In this document: one piece after another, positions 34,995 through 42,917 of the stretch
Numbering within the stretch: position 1 is the stretch's first letter
Layout of the letters: every line of letters starts with the position of its first letter
NCBI GenBank assembly: GCA_023230525.1
Contig: JALNXE010000010.1
Span: forward strand, 3,869-67,868
Origin: Desulfobulbaceae bacterium
GTDB lineage: Bacteria > Desulfobacterota > Desulfobulbia > Desulfobulbales > SURF-16
Direction of reading: 5' to 3'
DNA length: 64,000 nucleotides
Position numbers and translations under genes: made by a program
The notes under the pieces: model-generated
The model's database searches: none
Told to the model about the DNA's origin: nothing
What the model saw: the letters and a program-made list of their open reading frames with translations, nothing else

Positions 34995-36428
34995 GTGAAA
35001 TTTTACCGCCCAAAATCATTTCTTATTCTGCTGTTGGCCGGCTTTTTATTTGTCGCTCTGCCTCTCCTGGCCGCCCTGGCAAGTTCAGCCTATTTCATGG
35101 AAAAAATGGCCGTGCACAGCACCCAGGCCGTATTCTGGTCAGCCGATTCCGCCAGGGAAAGCCGTTCGCTGCTGGAACAGCTTGTTGAACAGGAGCGCCA
35201 GGCCCGCATCTACGACCTCTTCGCCGAGCCTGACAATCTGCAGGGCATCCAGGAAAAACATGAAAAAATTCAGGAAATACTCAACAATCTTTCCGCGTTT
35301 CCTTTTGCCGACACCATCAAGAACAGAATCAGGAAATTGACAACCGAGGAGAGCAAACTTTTCAATCGCATTACCGATGCCGGCCAAAAGCGTGAAAGGA
35401 AAAAAAACCTCGATTATTACCGGGAACTGAGCATCCTGGCCCAGGAAATTCAGGAAGCCAGCTATAATCTTATGTTCCAGGAAACGGAAAACCTGCAGAA
35501 GGAGGCTTTCCGCTACCAGAAGATGATGTTCTGGCTCACCTCCATCCTTTTTTTTGTCAGCCTCCTTATCATTTCCATCTTTGCCTATCTGCTCACCCGG
35601 CCAATACGCCAGATCGACAAAAGCATCCTCAGACTCGGTGAAGGCGATTTTGTCACTCCGGTTCACGTGTCAGGCCCGAAGGATCTGGAATTTCTAGGGA
35701 CAAAACTCGATTGGCTCAGAGAAAGACTGGGCGAACTTGAGAAAGATAAAAACAAGTTCGTGGCCCATATTTCCCATGAACTGAAAACCCCCCTCGCCTC
35801 AATCCGCGAGGGCACCGGCCTTCTCAGCGAAGAGGTGGTCGGCTCCCTGACCTCTCAGCAAAAAGAGGTGGTCAAAATTCTGGCCAACAACAGCCGGCTT
35901 TTGCAGAAATTGATCGAAAATATCGTTAATTTCAATATGGCCCAGGCCCGGCGGCGTCCTCCGCAAAAAAAACATTTTGCCCTGGACCAGTTGATTGGCG
36001 AGGTGGTGGAAGACCAGAAACCGATCCTGCTGGCCAACGACCTGCACCTGCACCTGCATCTGATGCCAACGTCTATTTTCGGCGACAGTGATCAAATCCG
36101 CACGGTAATCGACAACATTCTTTCCAATGCCATCAAACACTCGCCAACCGCAAGCGACATCTCCATTACCTTGAAAACCGACATGGAAATGGCTATTATT
36201 GATATCAGCGACAGCGGCCCCGGTGTCCCTGAGGAAGAGCGGGCTAAAATATTCCGTCCTTTTTTCCAGGGGCAGACAGCCCAGAAAGGAAGAGTGAAAG
36301 GAACCGGTCTCGGGTTGGCGATAGCCAATGAATATATGGCTAACCACCATGGAACCATAGAAGTCCTGCCAGATGCAGGTGATGGCGCGCATTTCCGATT
36401 ATCTCTCCCAATCGAGGAAATTAAATGA
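34995..36428 (+). CDS. Sensor histidine kinase (GlrK/QseE-like)
   Basis: This 477-residue kinase has membrane helices at about 11-33 and 177-200 around a helical periplasmic domain, then a HAMP region (TRPIRQIDKSILRLGEGDF). The H-box is HISHELKTPLASI, the N-box DNILSNAIKHS, and the ATP-binding motifs DSGPGVP and GTGLGLAIA. The start is GTG with no clear ribosome site. The next two genes overlap and encode a lipoprotein and a sigma54-type regulator, which is the order of enterobacterial glrK-qseG-glrR. Divergence from the EPS locus suggests that it may control it. Confidence 0.9.
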   Translation: MKFYRPKSFLILLLAGFLFVALPLLAALASSAYFMEKMAVHSTQAVFWSADSARESRSLLEQLVEQERQARIYDLFAEPDNLQGIQEKHEKIQEILNNLSAFPFADTIKNRIRKLTTEESKLFNRITDAGQKRERKKNLDYYRELSILAQEIQEASYNLMFQETENLQKEAFRYQKMMFWLTSILFFVSLLIISIFAYLLTRPIRQIDKSILRLGEGDFVTPVHVSGPKDLEFLGTKLDWLRERLGELEKDKNKFVAHISHELKTPLASIREGTGLLSEEVVGSLTSQQKEVVKILANNSRLLQKLIENIVNFNMAQARRRPPQKKHFALDQLIGEVVEDQKPILLANDLHLHLHLMPTSIFGDSDQIRTVIDNILSNAIKHSPTASDISITLKTDMEMAIIDISDSGPGVPEEERAKIFRPFFQGQTAQKGRVKGTGLGLAIANEYMANHHGTIEVLPDAGDGAHFRLSLPIEEIK

Positions 36429-36955
36429 CAAAATATATCCGCAGGACAATTTTTCTCCTGTTTTTTTTAATTCTGTGCATGCTTCTTGCAAGTTGTATTC
36501 CTCAATCAACGTACATTATTGTACCGGAAAACCAGAAAGTTGAGGTGAAGACGCTGCACCCCCCCTCAGAGGAGATTTTGACCTGCCTGGATTCCAGCCT
36601 TGGTCTTCCTGCCGAACAGCTCGAAGCAGAGTTCAACAGGCAAAAGGAAGCGTTCATCGCTGAGAGTACCGAGGCAAACAGGTACAAACTGATCTGCCTG
36701 AGCCTTGCGCGTCCGGACAAGCCTGACTCCCTGGAATACGCACAGGAGCTGATGAACGACATGCAACAAATTGATAAAGCACGCTACCCGGACATCAAAG
36801 GCCTTGCAGCTCTCCTTACTTACTTCCAGCATCTGCAGGAAAAAAGAATTGAAGATGTAAGCAGAGCGCAACAACAGGTTAACGAACTGAAGAAACAGCT
36901 TGAAGAACTGAAAAGCATTGATGAAATTATAAAAAAACGCAAGGATGCTAATTAA
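36425..36955 (+). CDS. Small lipoprotein between kinase and regulator (QseG-like by position)
   Basis: This 176-residue protein has a lipoprotein signal with lipobox LLASC (lipidated Cys near residue 24). A short linker is followed by a helical domain, ending in a coiled coil (EDVSRAQQQVNELKKQLEEL). I cannot confirm sequence homology to QseG, but size, lipidation, coiled coil and location match it. In E. coli QseG binds the kinase periplasmic domain and activates it. The ATG overlaps the kinase stop by 4 bp, and the 3' end overlaps the regulator by 11 bp. Confidence 0.75.
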   Translation: MTKYIRRTIFLLFFLILCMLLASCIPQSTYIIVPENQKVEVKTLHPPSEEILTCLDSSLGLPAEQLEAEFNRQKEAFIAESTEANRYKLICLSLARPDKPDSLEYAQELMNDMQQIDKARYPDIKGLAALLTYFQHLQEKRIEDVSRAQQQVNELKKQLEELKSIDEIIKKRKDAN

Positions 36956-38303
36956 ACCTAAAATACTGCTGGTTGACGACGACACAGACCTGCTCAGCCT
37001 TTTCACCATACGTCTGCAAAGTCAGGGGTTTGACGTTGAGACTGCTGAAAGCGGCGAGCAGGCACTGGCGCGTATTCCTCTCATCAATCCACATGTACTG
37101 ATTACCGATCTGCGCATGGGAGAAATGGATGGCATGGCCCTGTTCGAGGCTGTCCACCGCATGAACAGTGCCCTGCCGGTCATCGTTATTACCGCGCACG
37201 GCTCCATCCCCGATGCCGTTGAGGCAACCAAACAGGGTGTTTTTTCCTTTCTCACCAAACCGGTTGACAGCCAGAAGCTGATCCAGGAGATCAACTCCGC
37301 CTTGACTCTGAGCGGCGCCGGCGCCGGCCTGCGTGAAAAAAAACAGACAGAGGATGAGGATTGGTGCGGCAATATCGTTTACAAAAGCAGCGCCATGGCA
37401 AACCTCCTGCAAAAGGCCAAGCTTGTCGCCCAGAGTGATGCCAGCGTGCTTATTCTCGGAGAAAGCGGCACAGGAAAAGAAGTGCTGGCAAATGCCATCC
37501 ACAAGGCCAGTTCCCGATCCTCCGGCTTTTTTGTCGCGGTTAATTGCGCGGCCATTCCCGAGGCGCTGCTTGAATCCGAACTTTTCGGACACACCAAAGG
37601 TTCGTTTACCGGTGCTGCCAAAAATTATGACGGCCTTTTCAAAACCGCCAACCACGGCACACTGTTCCTCGATGAGATCGGCGACATGCCGCTTTCCCTG
37701 CAGGTGAAACTGCTGCGGGTGCTGCAGGAAAAACAGGTACGCCCCGTGGGTTCCACCATTGCGGTGGATGTGGATGCGCGGATTATTTCCGCCACCCATC
37801 GCAATATTGAGGCGGCAGTGAAAGAAAAAATCTTCCGGGAGGATCTTTTTTACCGTCTTAATGTGGTGAGTCTTGAGATTCCACCGCTCCATAAACGGCG
37901 GGAGGATATCCCTCTGCTGGCCCACCATTTCGTCAAGAAAATCACCTCCCAAAACGGCAAGGAAATCCGCGGATTTTCCCCATCCGCCATGAAGCTTCTC
38001 ATGGAGGCATCATGGCCTGGCAATATCCGTCAGCTGCAGAATGTGGTGGAACAGGCGGTCGCCCTTTCCTCCTCACCGCTCATTACCGAAAATCTATTGT
38101 CCGATGCCTTAAAACAGAAACCTAAAAAAATCCTGCCCTTTGCCGAAGCGCGCCGTATTTTTGAGCAGGAATACCTGGTGCAGCTGCTGCAGACCACCCA
38201 GGGAAACGTCACCGAAGCTGCCCGCCAGGCCAAACGCAACCGCACGGACTTCTATAAGCTGCTCAATCGCCACCATATCGTTCCCAGTCTTTTCAAGGAA
38301 TGA
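36945..38303 (+). CDS. Sigma54-dependent response regulator (GlrR-like)
   Basis: This 452-residue NtrC-type regulator has a receiver domain (LLVDDDTDLL, phospho-acceptor Asp in LITDLRM, Lys in FLTKPV). An AAA+ sigma54-activation domain follows, with Walker A GESGTGKEVL, the sigma54-contact loop GSFTGA (Ser for the usual Ala) and LDEIGDMPL. The C-terminal helix-turn-helix is GNVTEAARQAKRNRTDFYKL. It must act at sigma54 promoters. I did not find a convincing -24/-12 site in the gaps that I checked. The cognate kinase is encoded two genes upstream. Confidence 0.93.
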   Translation: MLIKPKILLVDDDTDLLSLFTIRLQSQGFDVETAESGEQALARIPLINPHVLITDLRMGEMDGMALFEAVHRMNSALPVIVITAHGSIPDAVEATKQGVFSFLTKPVDSQKLIQEINSALTLSGAGAGLREKKQTEDEDWCGNIVYKSSAMANLLQKAKLVAQSDASVLILGESGTGKEVLANAIHKASSRSSGFFVAVNCAAIPEALLESELFGHTKGSFTGAAKNYDGLFKTANHGTLFLDEIGDMPLSLQVKLLRVLQEKQVRPVGSTIAVDVDARIISATHRNIEAAVKEKIFREDLFYRLNVVSLEIPPLHKRREDIPLLAHHFVKKITSQNGKEIRGFSPSAMKLLMEASWPGNIRQLQNVVEQAVALSSSPLITENLLSDALKQKPKKILPFAEARRIFEQEYLVQLLQTTQGNVTEAARQAKRNRTDFYKLLNRHHIVPSLFKE

Positions 38304-38403
38304 TGCCAATTCCTTTTGCATTCCTCGCCCGCCTTGAGTAAACTTCAGACAACCTGATCCCGGCATATTTTATTTTGATACCAGAATTGCGGTTCGAGAA
38401 GAG

Positions 38404-38520
38404 TGACTAAAGTACTTAAAATGTCTAAAGTACTTGAAGTTGCGGTACTTTCTGATCATATAACACCTTTAACTTAAGACACTCTAAATACTTGAAGTAC
38501 TTAGAGTATTTTAGGCACTA
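38404..38520. repeat. Dispersed repeat copy (inverted relative to the 15.5-kb copy)
   Basis: This block in the 240-bp gap before the Sat-CysC-like gene matches the reverse complement of about 15515-15627. Shared segments include CTAAAGTACTTAAAAT and GGTACTTTCTGATCA. Like that copy it is a patchwork of AAGTACTT and GTGTCTAAAG words. A short tail of further words (CACTTTAGGCACTTTC) runs up to the start codon, which therefore has no normal ribosome site. Confidence 0.75.
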
Positions 38521-38543
38521 TTTTAAACACTTTAGGCACTTTC

Positions 38544-40241
38544 ATGAATGACTACTCGGAAAGCCTGCTTGTGCATTTCAGGCGCAGTGAGGCATTGAAA
38601 CAGGAAGCCATCGGGCTGCCTTCCTTTGACTTGAATCTCCGGCAACTCTGCGACCTGGAACTCCTGCTGAACCGTGCCTTTTATCCGCTGGACGGCTATC
38701 TGAACCAGGCGGACTACCAGAGCGTTCTTGCCCAGATGCGCCTTACCGACAATACCGTATGGCCCATGCCCATTTGCCTTGATGTGCCGGCGAAAATCGC
38801 CAATCTCCTGAAGACCGGCGACAAGCTGGGGCTAAACGACCAGGAGGGCTTCCTGCTGGCCATCCTTACCATCTCGGACATCTGGCAGCCGGATAAAAAA
38901 CAGGAAGCCACCGCAATATTCGGCACGGATGATGCCAAACTCCATCCAGGCGTAAAAAATCTCTGCGAGAACACACATGAATGGTATATCGGCGGAACCC
39001 TGGAAGGAATCAGTCTGCCCATCCACTATGATTTCAAGGAGATACGCCTTTCTCCCGCCGAAAGCCATCGCCGCTTCTCCTTAAACGGCTGGCGCCATGT
39101 CATTGGTTTTCATACGGACGCCTATCTCCATTGCGCCCACAAGGAAATGATTCTGAAGGCCGCCAGAGAGGCGGGGGCCAATATTTTCCTGCAGCCGGTC
39201 GCAGGACTTGACCATCCGGGCAATCTCGACCATTACACCCATGTCCGCTGCTATCAGGAGTTCATAAAAAAATTCCCGAGGAACATGATCAGCCTGGGGC
39301 TTCTGCCCCTGGCCAGCCGGGGTGCCGGCCCCAGGGAAGCCCTCTGGCAGGCCATCATCAAAAGAAATTTCGGCTGCACCCATTTCCTGGTGGCAGACGA
39401 TCATGGCGATCCCTTTGCCAGCCATCTCGACAAAAATAATTTCTACCCCGCCGGCACGGCGCAAAAGCTTGTCAAACATTACGAAAAAGAGATCGGCATC
39501 CGCATGGTTGCCGAAGAAAAAATGGTCTACGCAGAGAACCAGGCCCAGTATGTGCCCCTGAAAGAGGTCGGGGAAGATATGGCGGTCAAAACCATCTCTT
39601 CGAGCGAGCTGCAGCGGCGCCTGGAAAACGGCCTGGAAATTCCTGTCTGGTTTTCATATCCCGAAGTTGTCGCTGAATTACGACGCGCTTTCCCGCCCCG
39701 CTCCAAACAGGGATTTACCATTTTTATCACCGGCCTGTCCGGTTCCGGCAAATCAACCCTGGCCAAGGTTCTGATGGTGAAATTCCTGGAAATGCGTGAC
39801 CGCCCCGTTACCCTGCTTGACGGTGATATTGTACGCAAAAACCTGTCAAGCGAGCTAACCTTTACCAGGGAACACCGCCACCTCAACATTACCCGCATCG
39901 GTTTTGTTGCCAGTGAAATCACCAAAAACGGCGGCATCGCCCTGTGTGCCCCCATAGCCCCCTACGAAGAATCCCGCCAGGCCAACCGGGAGCTTATCAG
40001 CAAATGCGGCGGGTACATCGAAGTGTATATGGCAACTCCGCTGGAAGTCTGCGAACAACGAGACCGAAAAGGACTTTATGCCAAGGCCAGAGCAGGGAAA
40101 ATTCCCGGATTTACTGGGGTTTCCGATCCATACACCCCCCCCGCAAACCCTGAGATAACCATTGACACCAGCGAAATGACCCCGGCAGAGGCAGCCCAGG
40201 AAGTACTGCTTTACCTGGAGGAACACGGCTACCTCCGCTGA
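38544..40241 (+). CDS. ATP-sulfurylase-like / APS kinase fusion with altered sulfurylase active site
   Basis: This 565-residue protein joins an ATP-sulfurylase-like region (1-385) to an APS kinase domain (about 395-565). The kinase half looks intact, with P-loop GLSGSGKST, LLDGDIVRKN and DRKGLYAKARAG. In the sulfurylase half the sulfate-binding motif QTRNPLH reads HTDAYLH (190-196), and GRDHAG reads ADDHGD (284-289). Both arginines are thus aspartate, while the HXXH histidines (196, 199) and AGPREAL remain. The fold and nucleotide site are probably kept, but ordinary sulfate adenylylation is doubtful. An altered acceptor or a regulatory domain is possible. Confidence 0.88.
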   Translation: MNDYSESLLVHFRRSEALKQEAIGLPSFDLNLRQLCDLELLLNRAFYPLDGYLNQADYQSVLAQMRLTDNTVWPMPICLDVPAKIANLLKTGDKLGLNDQEGFLLAILTISDIWQPDKKQEATAIFGTDDAKLHPGVKNLCENTHEWYIGGTLEGISLPIHYDFKEIRLSPAESHRRFSLNGWRHVIGFHTDAYLHCAHKEMILKAAREAGANIFLQPVAGLDHPGNLDHYTHVRCYQEFIKKFPRNMISLGLLPLASRGAGPREALWQAIIKRNFGCTHFLVADDHGDPFASHLDKNNFYPAGTAQKLVKHYEKEIGIRMVAEEKMVYAENQAQYVPLKEVGEDMAVKTISSSELQRRLENGLEIPVWFSYPEVVAELRRAFPPRSKQGFTIFITGLSGSGKSTLAKVLMVKFLEMRDRPVTLLDGDIVRKNLSSELTFTREHRHLNITRIGFVASEITKNGGIALCAPIAPYEESRQANRELISKCGGYIEVYMATPLEVCEQRDRKGLYAKARAGKIPGFTGVSDPYTPPANPEITIDTSEMTPAEAAQEVLLYLEEHGYLR

Positions 40242-40587
40242 CATGTCGCGAAATACTGACACATCACCCTCTGCAAATCTCCTCAAAAATACGTATTATT
40301 TCCTTTGGTCACCTTGCGCACCGTGAAAATCTGCTAAAATCTGGCTCTGATTGTCGCTAAACAGCAACGCATTTGAACCCGCCCCTACTTCACCACGCCC
40401 AACACGACAGGCAATACCCCCTTTCCCGTCCGCATCCAGCATTTTTTGCCTTAATTTTCTCCTCTTTGGCTTCATTTGCCCCTTTTTTAAAAAAATGGCC
40501 CGAAAAATGCTTATCACTGGTGTATTTGCCATCCCCACCGGATTTCTCAACCAGTTAACCATATGTTTTTTAAGGATTTTTCCAGCA
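40242..40587. other. Intergenic gap before the LamG protein
   Basis: This 346-bp gap has no convincing gene. The frame of the next gene is open back to 40351, but the extension is Pro/Phe-rich, lacks a ribosome site and would bury the signal peptide. An AAGGA lies 11 bases before the chosen ATG at 40588. The T-rich stretch at about 40440-40490 has a short CCCTTTTTTAAAAAAATGG palindrome of no clear role. Confidence 0.4.
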
Positions 40588-42723
40588 ATGAGATTAATTT
40601 TAAAGTTTTTCCTGTTGTTTTCGCATACATTTTCTTTCCCTGCCATACCGAACTCCTTTCTTTCACCGCACAAAATCCAATCGGCTCCGATCATTTTATC
40701 TTTTTTCTTTCTCAGTTTTTTTGGCCAAGCATTAGAATGCCACGCTGTTATGCTCACTTGGACCGCCAATGATCCCATCGAAAACGTCACGGGTTACAAA
40801 ATTTATTACGGCAGCGCCTCCGGTCAATACGACGGTCACTACAAGGATGTCGGCAATGTCACCTCCTGCGAAATTGAAGAGGTGATCGCTACCCTGGAAG
40901 AGGGTAAAACCTATTATCTCGCTGCCACCGCTTATTCAGCCACCGCTGAAAGTGGTTATTCCTCTGAAGTTGTCTATACCCACGCAACAGTTCTGAAAGT
41001 GGTCCCGGACACGGTTATTACTGACACCGACGGCGACGGCATCAGCGATGCGGACGAGCTTTATTTGTACCAAACCGATCCCGTAAACACGGACTCCGAT
41101 AATGATGGCATATCCGATGATAAAGAACTGGCGTACTGGGGTACTTTGTGGAACGAAGACTTTGATGGCGACGGCATTGCCAACCTGACCGATTGGGACT
41201 CCGATGGAGATGGCGTCTCCGACGGGGATGAGGTTTCCCAAGGTACTGATCCGGCAACCCCGCAACTTATCGTTACCCTGCTTAGCCCGGAAGACGGGGC
41301 AACCTTGCCGGCAGGAGATGTTACTTTCTCCTGCCAGGCCACAAGCCAGAGCAGCGACATCGATCACATTGGTTTCTATTCAAATATTTCTGGATCCTGG
41401 CAGCAGGACGACATCCATTACCCTGGGGAAATAAGCCGAAATGAAGCTGGTTTAGTCAGCCTCTTCCATTTTAATAACTCCACCGAAGATGCAGTTACCT
41501 CTCTCACCAACGCATCGACCAACATTGCCTTTTCCAAAAACAGCCAGTTCGGCATGAGCGCTTATTTGTCCGGCTATGACAATCGCATAACCGCTTCCAA
41601 CTCAACCAGCCGTTTTAACATTACCGATGAACTGACCATCGAAGCCTGGATATATCCTACCGATATCACCCCTTCGGACTATATTGTTTCCAAGGCCTGG
41701 GATGTCAACACCTCCCCTTATATCAATTATGCTCTTGGTTTTTATAATGATACCAAAACAATACGTTTCGTGGTCAGCATTGCCGATCAGCAATACATGG
41801 TAACTACAAGTCAAATTACGCCCTTGCAGTGGCATCATGTGGTGGGAACCTTTTCCAGCACCAGTGGCGAAATGAAAATTTACCTCAACGGCCAACTTGC
41901 AGACTCAACCAGTGTGTCCGGCAAACTCAATACAACAACAACTGATTTAATTATAGGAGGATATCAGTATAGTCAGGATAAAAGCCTTAACGGCTTTATT
42001 GACGAACTTGCCATATACAACAGAGCACTTGGCGCAGAAGAAATCGCCGGCCATTATGTTTTTAATACCAGGGAGGTTACGGCTGATTTTCCTGTGCACA
42101 TCTCGGAAGAATCAACCTTTCAATGGAATTGCGAAGCCAAGGATACAGCAGGAAATTCCGCAACAGCTGCCACCAATAAATCTTTAACAACCGAAATATC
42201 CAGCGCTGGTATTACTGATACGCAGCAGACAGTTTATGAAGATGGGGAAGACGGCACCATATCCGGCTGGGATATTTATGACAGCGACCCGGCTGGAGCT
42301 TCGATCAATAACGTTTTTGATTCAGCCAAACAGAGCAGAGTTATTGAATTTAACAGCGATGATTTCCAAAATGTTTTCAGACTGAGAAACAACGATTTAA
42401 GCAACTGGCAAAATACCAGTCAATTTATCGCAAAATGGTCTATGAAATTCACCGGAAGTTATTTTGTTTTCCTGAACGTGGAAACGACGGCAGGCCAACG
42501 ATTCATTTATTACAATCCTGCCGATTACGACCTTCTCGGCACACGGGAACTCGTGCATCACGGCCTTGGCTCGAACACCACAAATGGAGAATGGATAACC
42601 ATCACGCGAAATCTGCAAGAGGATCTCCAAGAAGCGCAGCCCGGGGTGGTAATTCTTGAAGTTAATGCCATTTGGATCCTGGGAAATGGCCGAATTGACG
42701 ACATATCTCTCTTAACCCCGTAA
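40588..42723 (+). CDS. Secreted multidomain protein: FN3, thrombospondin type 3 repeats, LamG/concanavalin-like
   Basis: This 711-residue exported protein has a long hydrophobic N-terminus. An FN3-like domain follows (LTWTANDPIENVTGYKIYY), then calcium-binding thrombospondin type 3 repeats (DTDGDGISDADE, DSDNDGISDDKE, DSDGDGVSDGDE). A LamG/concanavalin domain (LTIEAWIYPTD, WHHVVGTFSS, GFIDELAIYNRAL) precedes a C-terminal beta module opening YEDGEDGTISGWDIYD. This suggests adhesion or glycan binding at the cell surface. No PEP-CTERM-like sorting tail is present. The gene ends just before a broken copy of its own last module. Confidence 0.85.
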   Translation: MRLILKFFLLFSHTFSFPAIPNSFLSPHKIQSAPIILSFFFLSFFGQALECHAVMLTWTANDPIENVTGYKIYYGSASGQYDGHYKDVGNVTSCEIEEVIATLEEGKTYYLAATAYSATAESGYSSEVVYTHATVLKVVPDTVITDTDGDGISDADELYLYQTDPVNTDSDNDGISDDKELAYWGTLWNEDFDGDGIANLTDWDSDGDGVSDGDEVSQGTDPATPQLIVTLLSPEDGATLPAGDVTFSCQATSQSSDIDHIGFYSNISGSWQQDDIHYPGEISRNEAGLVSLFHFNNSTEDAVTSLTNASTNIAFSKNSQFGMSAYLSGYDNRITASNSTSRFNITDELTIEAWIYPTDITPSDYIVSKAWDVNTSPYINYALGFYNDTKTIRFVVSIADQQYMVTTSQITPLQWHHVVGTFSSTSGEMKIYLNGQLADSTSVSGKLNTTTTDLIIGGYQYSQDKSLNGFIDELAIYNRALGAEEIAGHYVFNTREVTADFPVHISEESTFQWNCEAKDTAGNSATAATNKSLTTEISSAGITDTQQTVYEDGEDGTISGWDIYDSDPAGASINNVFDSAKQSRVIEFNSDDFQNVFRLRNNDLSNWQNTSQFIAKWSMKFTGSYFVFLNVETTAGQRFIYYNPADYDLLGTRELVHHGLGSNTTNGEWITITRNLQEDLQEAQPGVVILEVNAIWILGNGRIDDISLLTP

Positions 42724-42729
42724 ACAAAA

Positions 42730-42882
42730 TACGAAAATGGAGAGAACGGCAAAATATCCGGCTGGGATATTTTCGGCAATGATCCGACAGGAGCGTCGAT
42801 CAAGAACGTTTTCGATTTAGAATGTTGGGTTTCGTCGAGCTCAATCCAACGAGCTGAGGGAATAGTACAATTTGCAAATTGA
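42730..42882 (+). pseudogene. Truncated duplicate of the LamG protein's C-terminal module
   Basis: Six bases after the stop codon, and in the same frame, codons read YENGENGKISGWDIFGNDP and then TGASIKNVFD. These match YEDGEDGTISGWDIYDSDP and AGASINNVFD inside the gene. Similarity stops at 42816, and a 30-bp repeat begins at 42823. The frame then runs through unrelated sequence to TGA at 42880. This is the start of a second module cut off at the repeat. Confidence 0.75.
42823..42852. repeat. Palindromic repeat, left flank of the ATPase cassette
   Basis: This 30-bp sequence is TGTTGGGTTTCG followed by TCGAGCTCAATCCAACGA, and it matches 28 of 30 bases at 44166-44195. GTTGGGTT and AATCCAAC can pair. 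It belongs to the widespread TTGGGTTTCG type of REP-like palindromes. Confidence 0.7.
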
Positions 42883-42911
42883 ATTGACAAATTGTACTGG
42901 CAGGCTATTAT
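42865..42911 (+). promoter_or_regulatory. Strong sigma70 promoter overlapped by a perfect operator palindrome
   Basis: TTGACA (42884-42889) and TATTAT (42906-42911) are separated by 16 bp. The -10 ends six bases before the ATG at 42918, so the mRNA would be leaderless or nearly so. A perfect inverted repeat, GTACAATTTG (42865-42874) and CAAATTGTAC (42888-42897), overlaps the -35, as expected for a repressor site. Confidence 0.7.
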
Positions 42912-42917
42912 CTTCGC

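Noticed and set aside
36948..37952. Minus-strand open frame of 334 codons opposite the response regulator
   Set aside because: It is antisense to intact receiver and AAA+ motifs and has no domain of its own.
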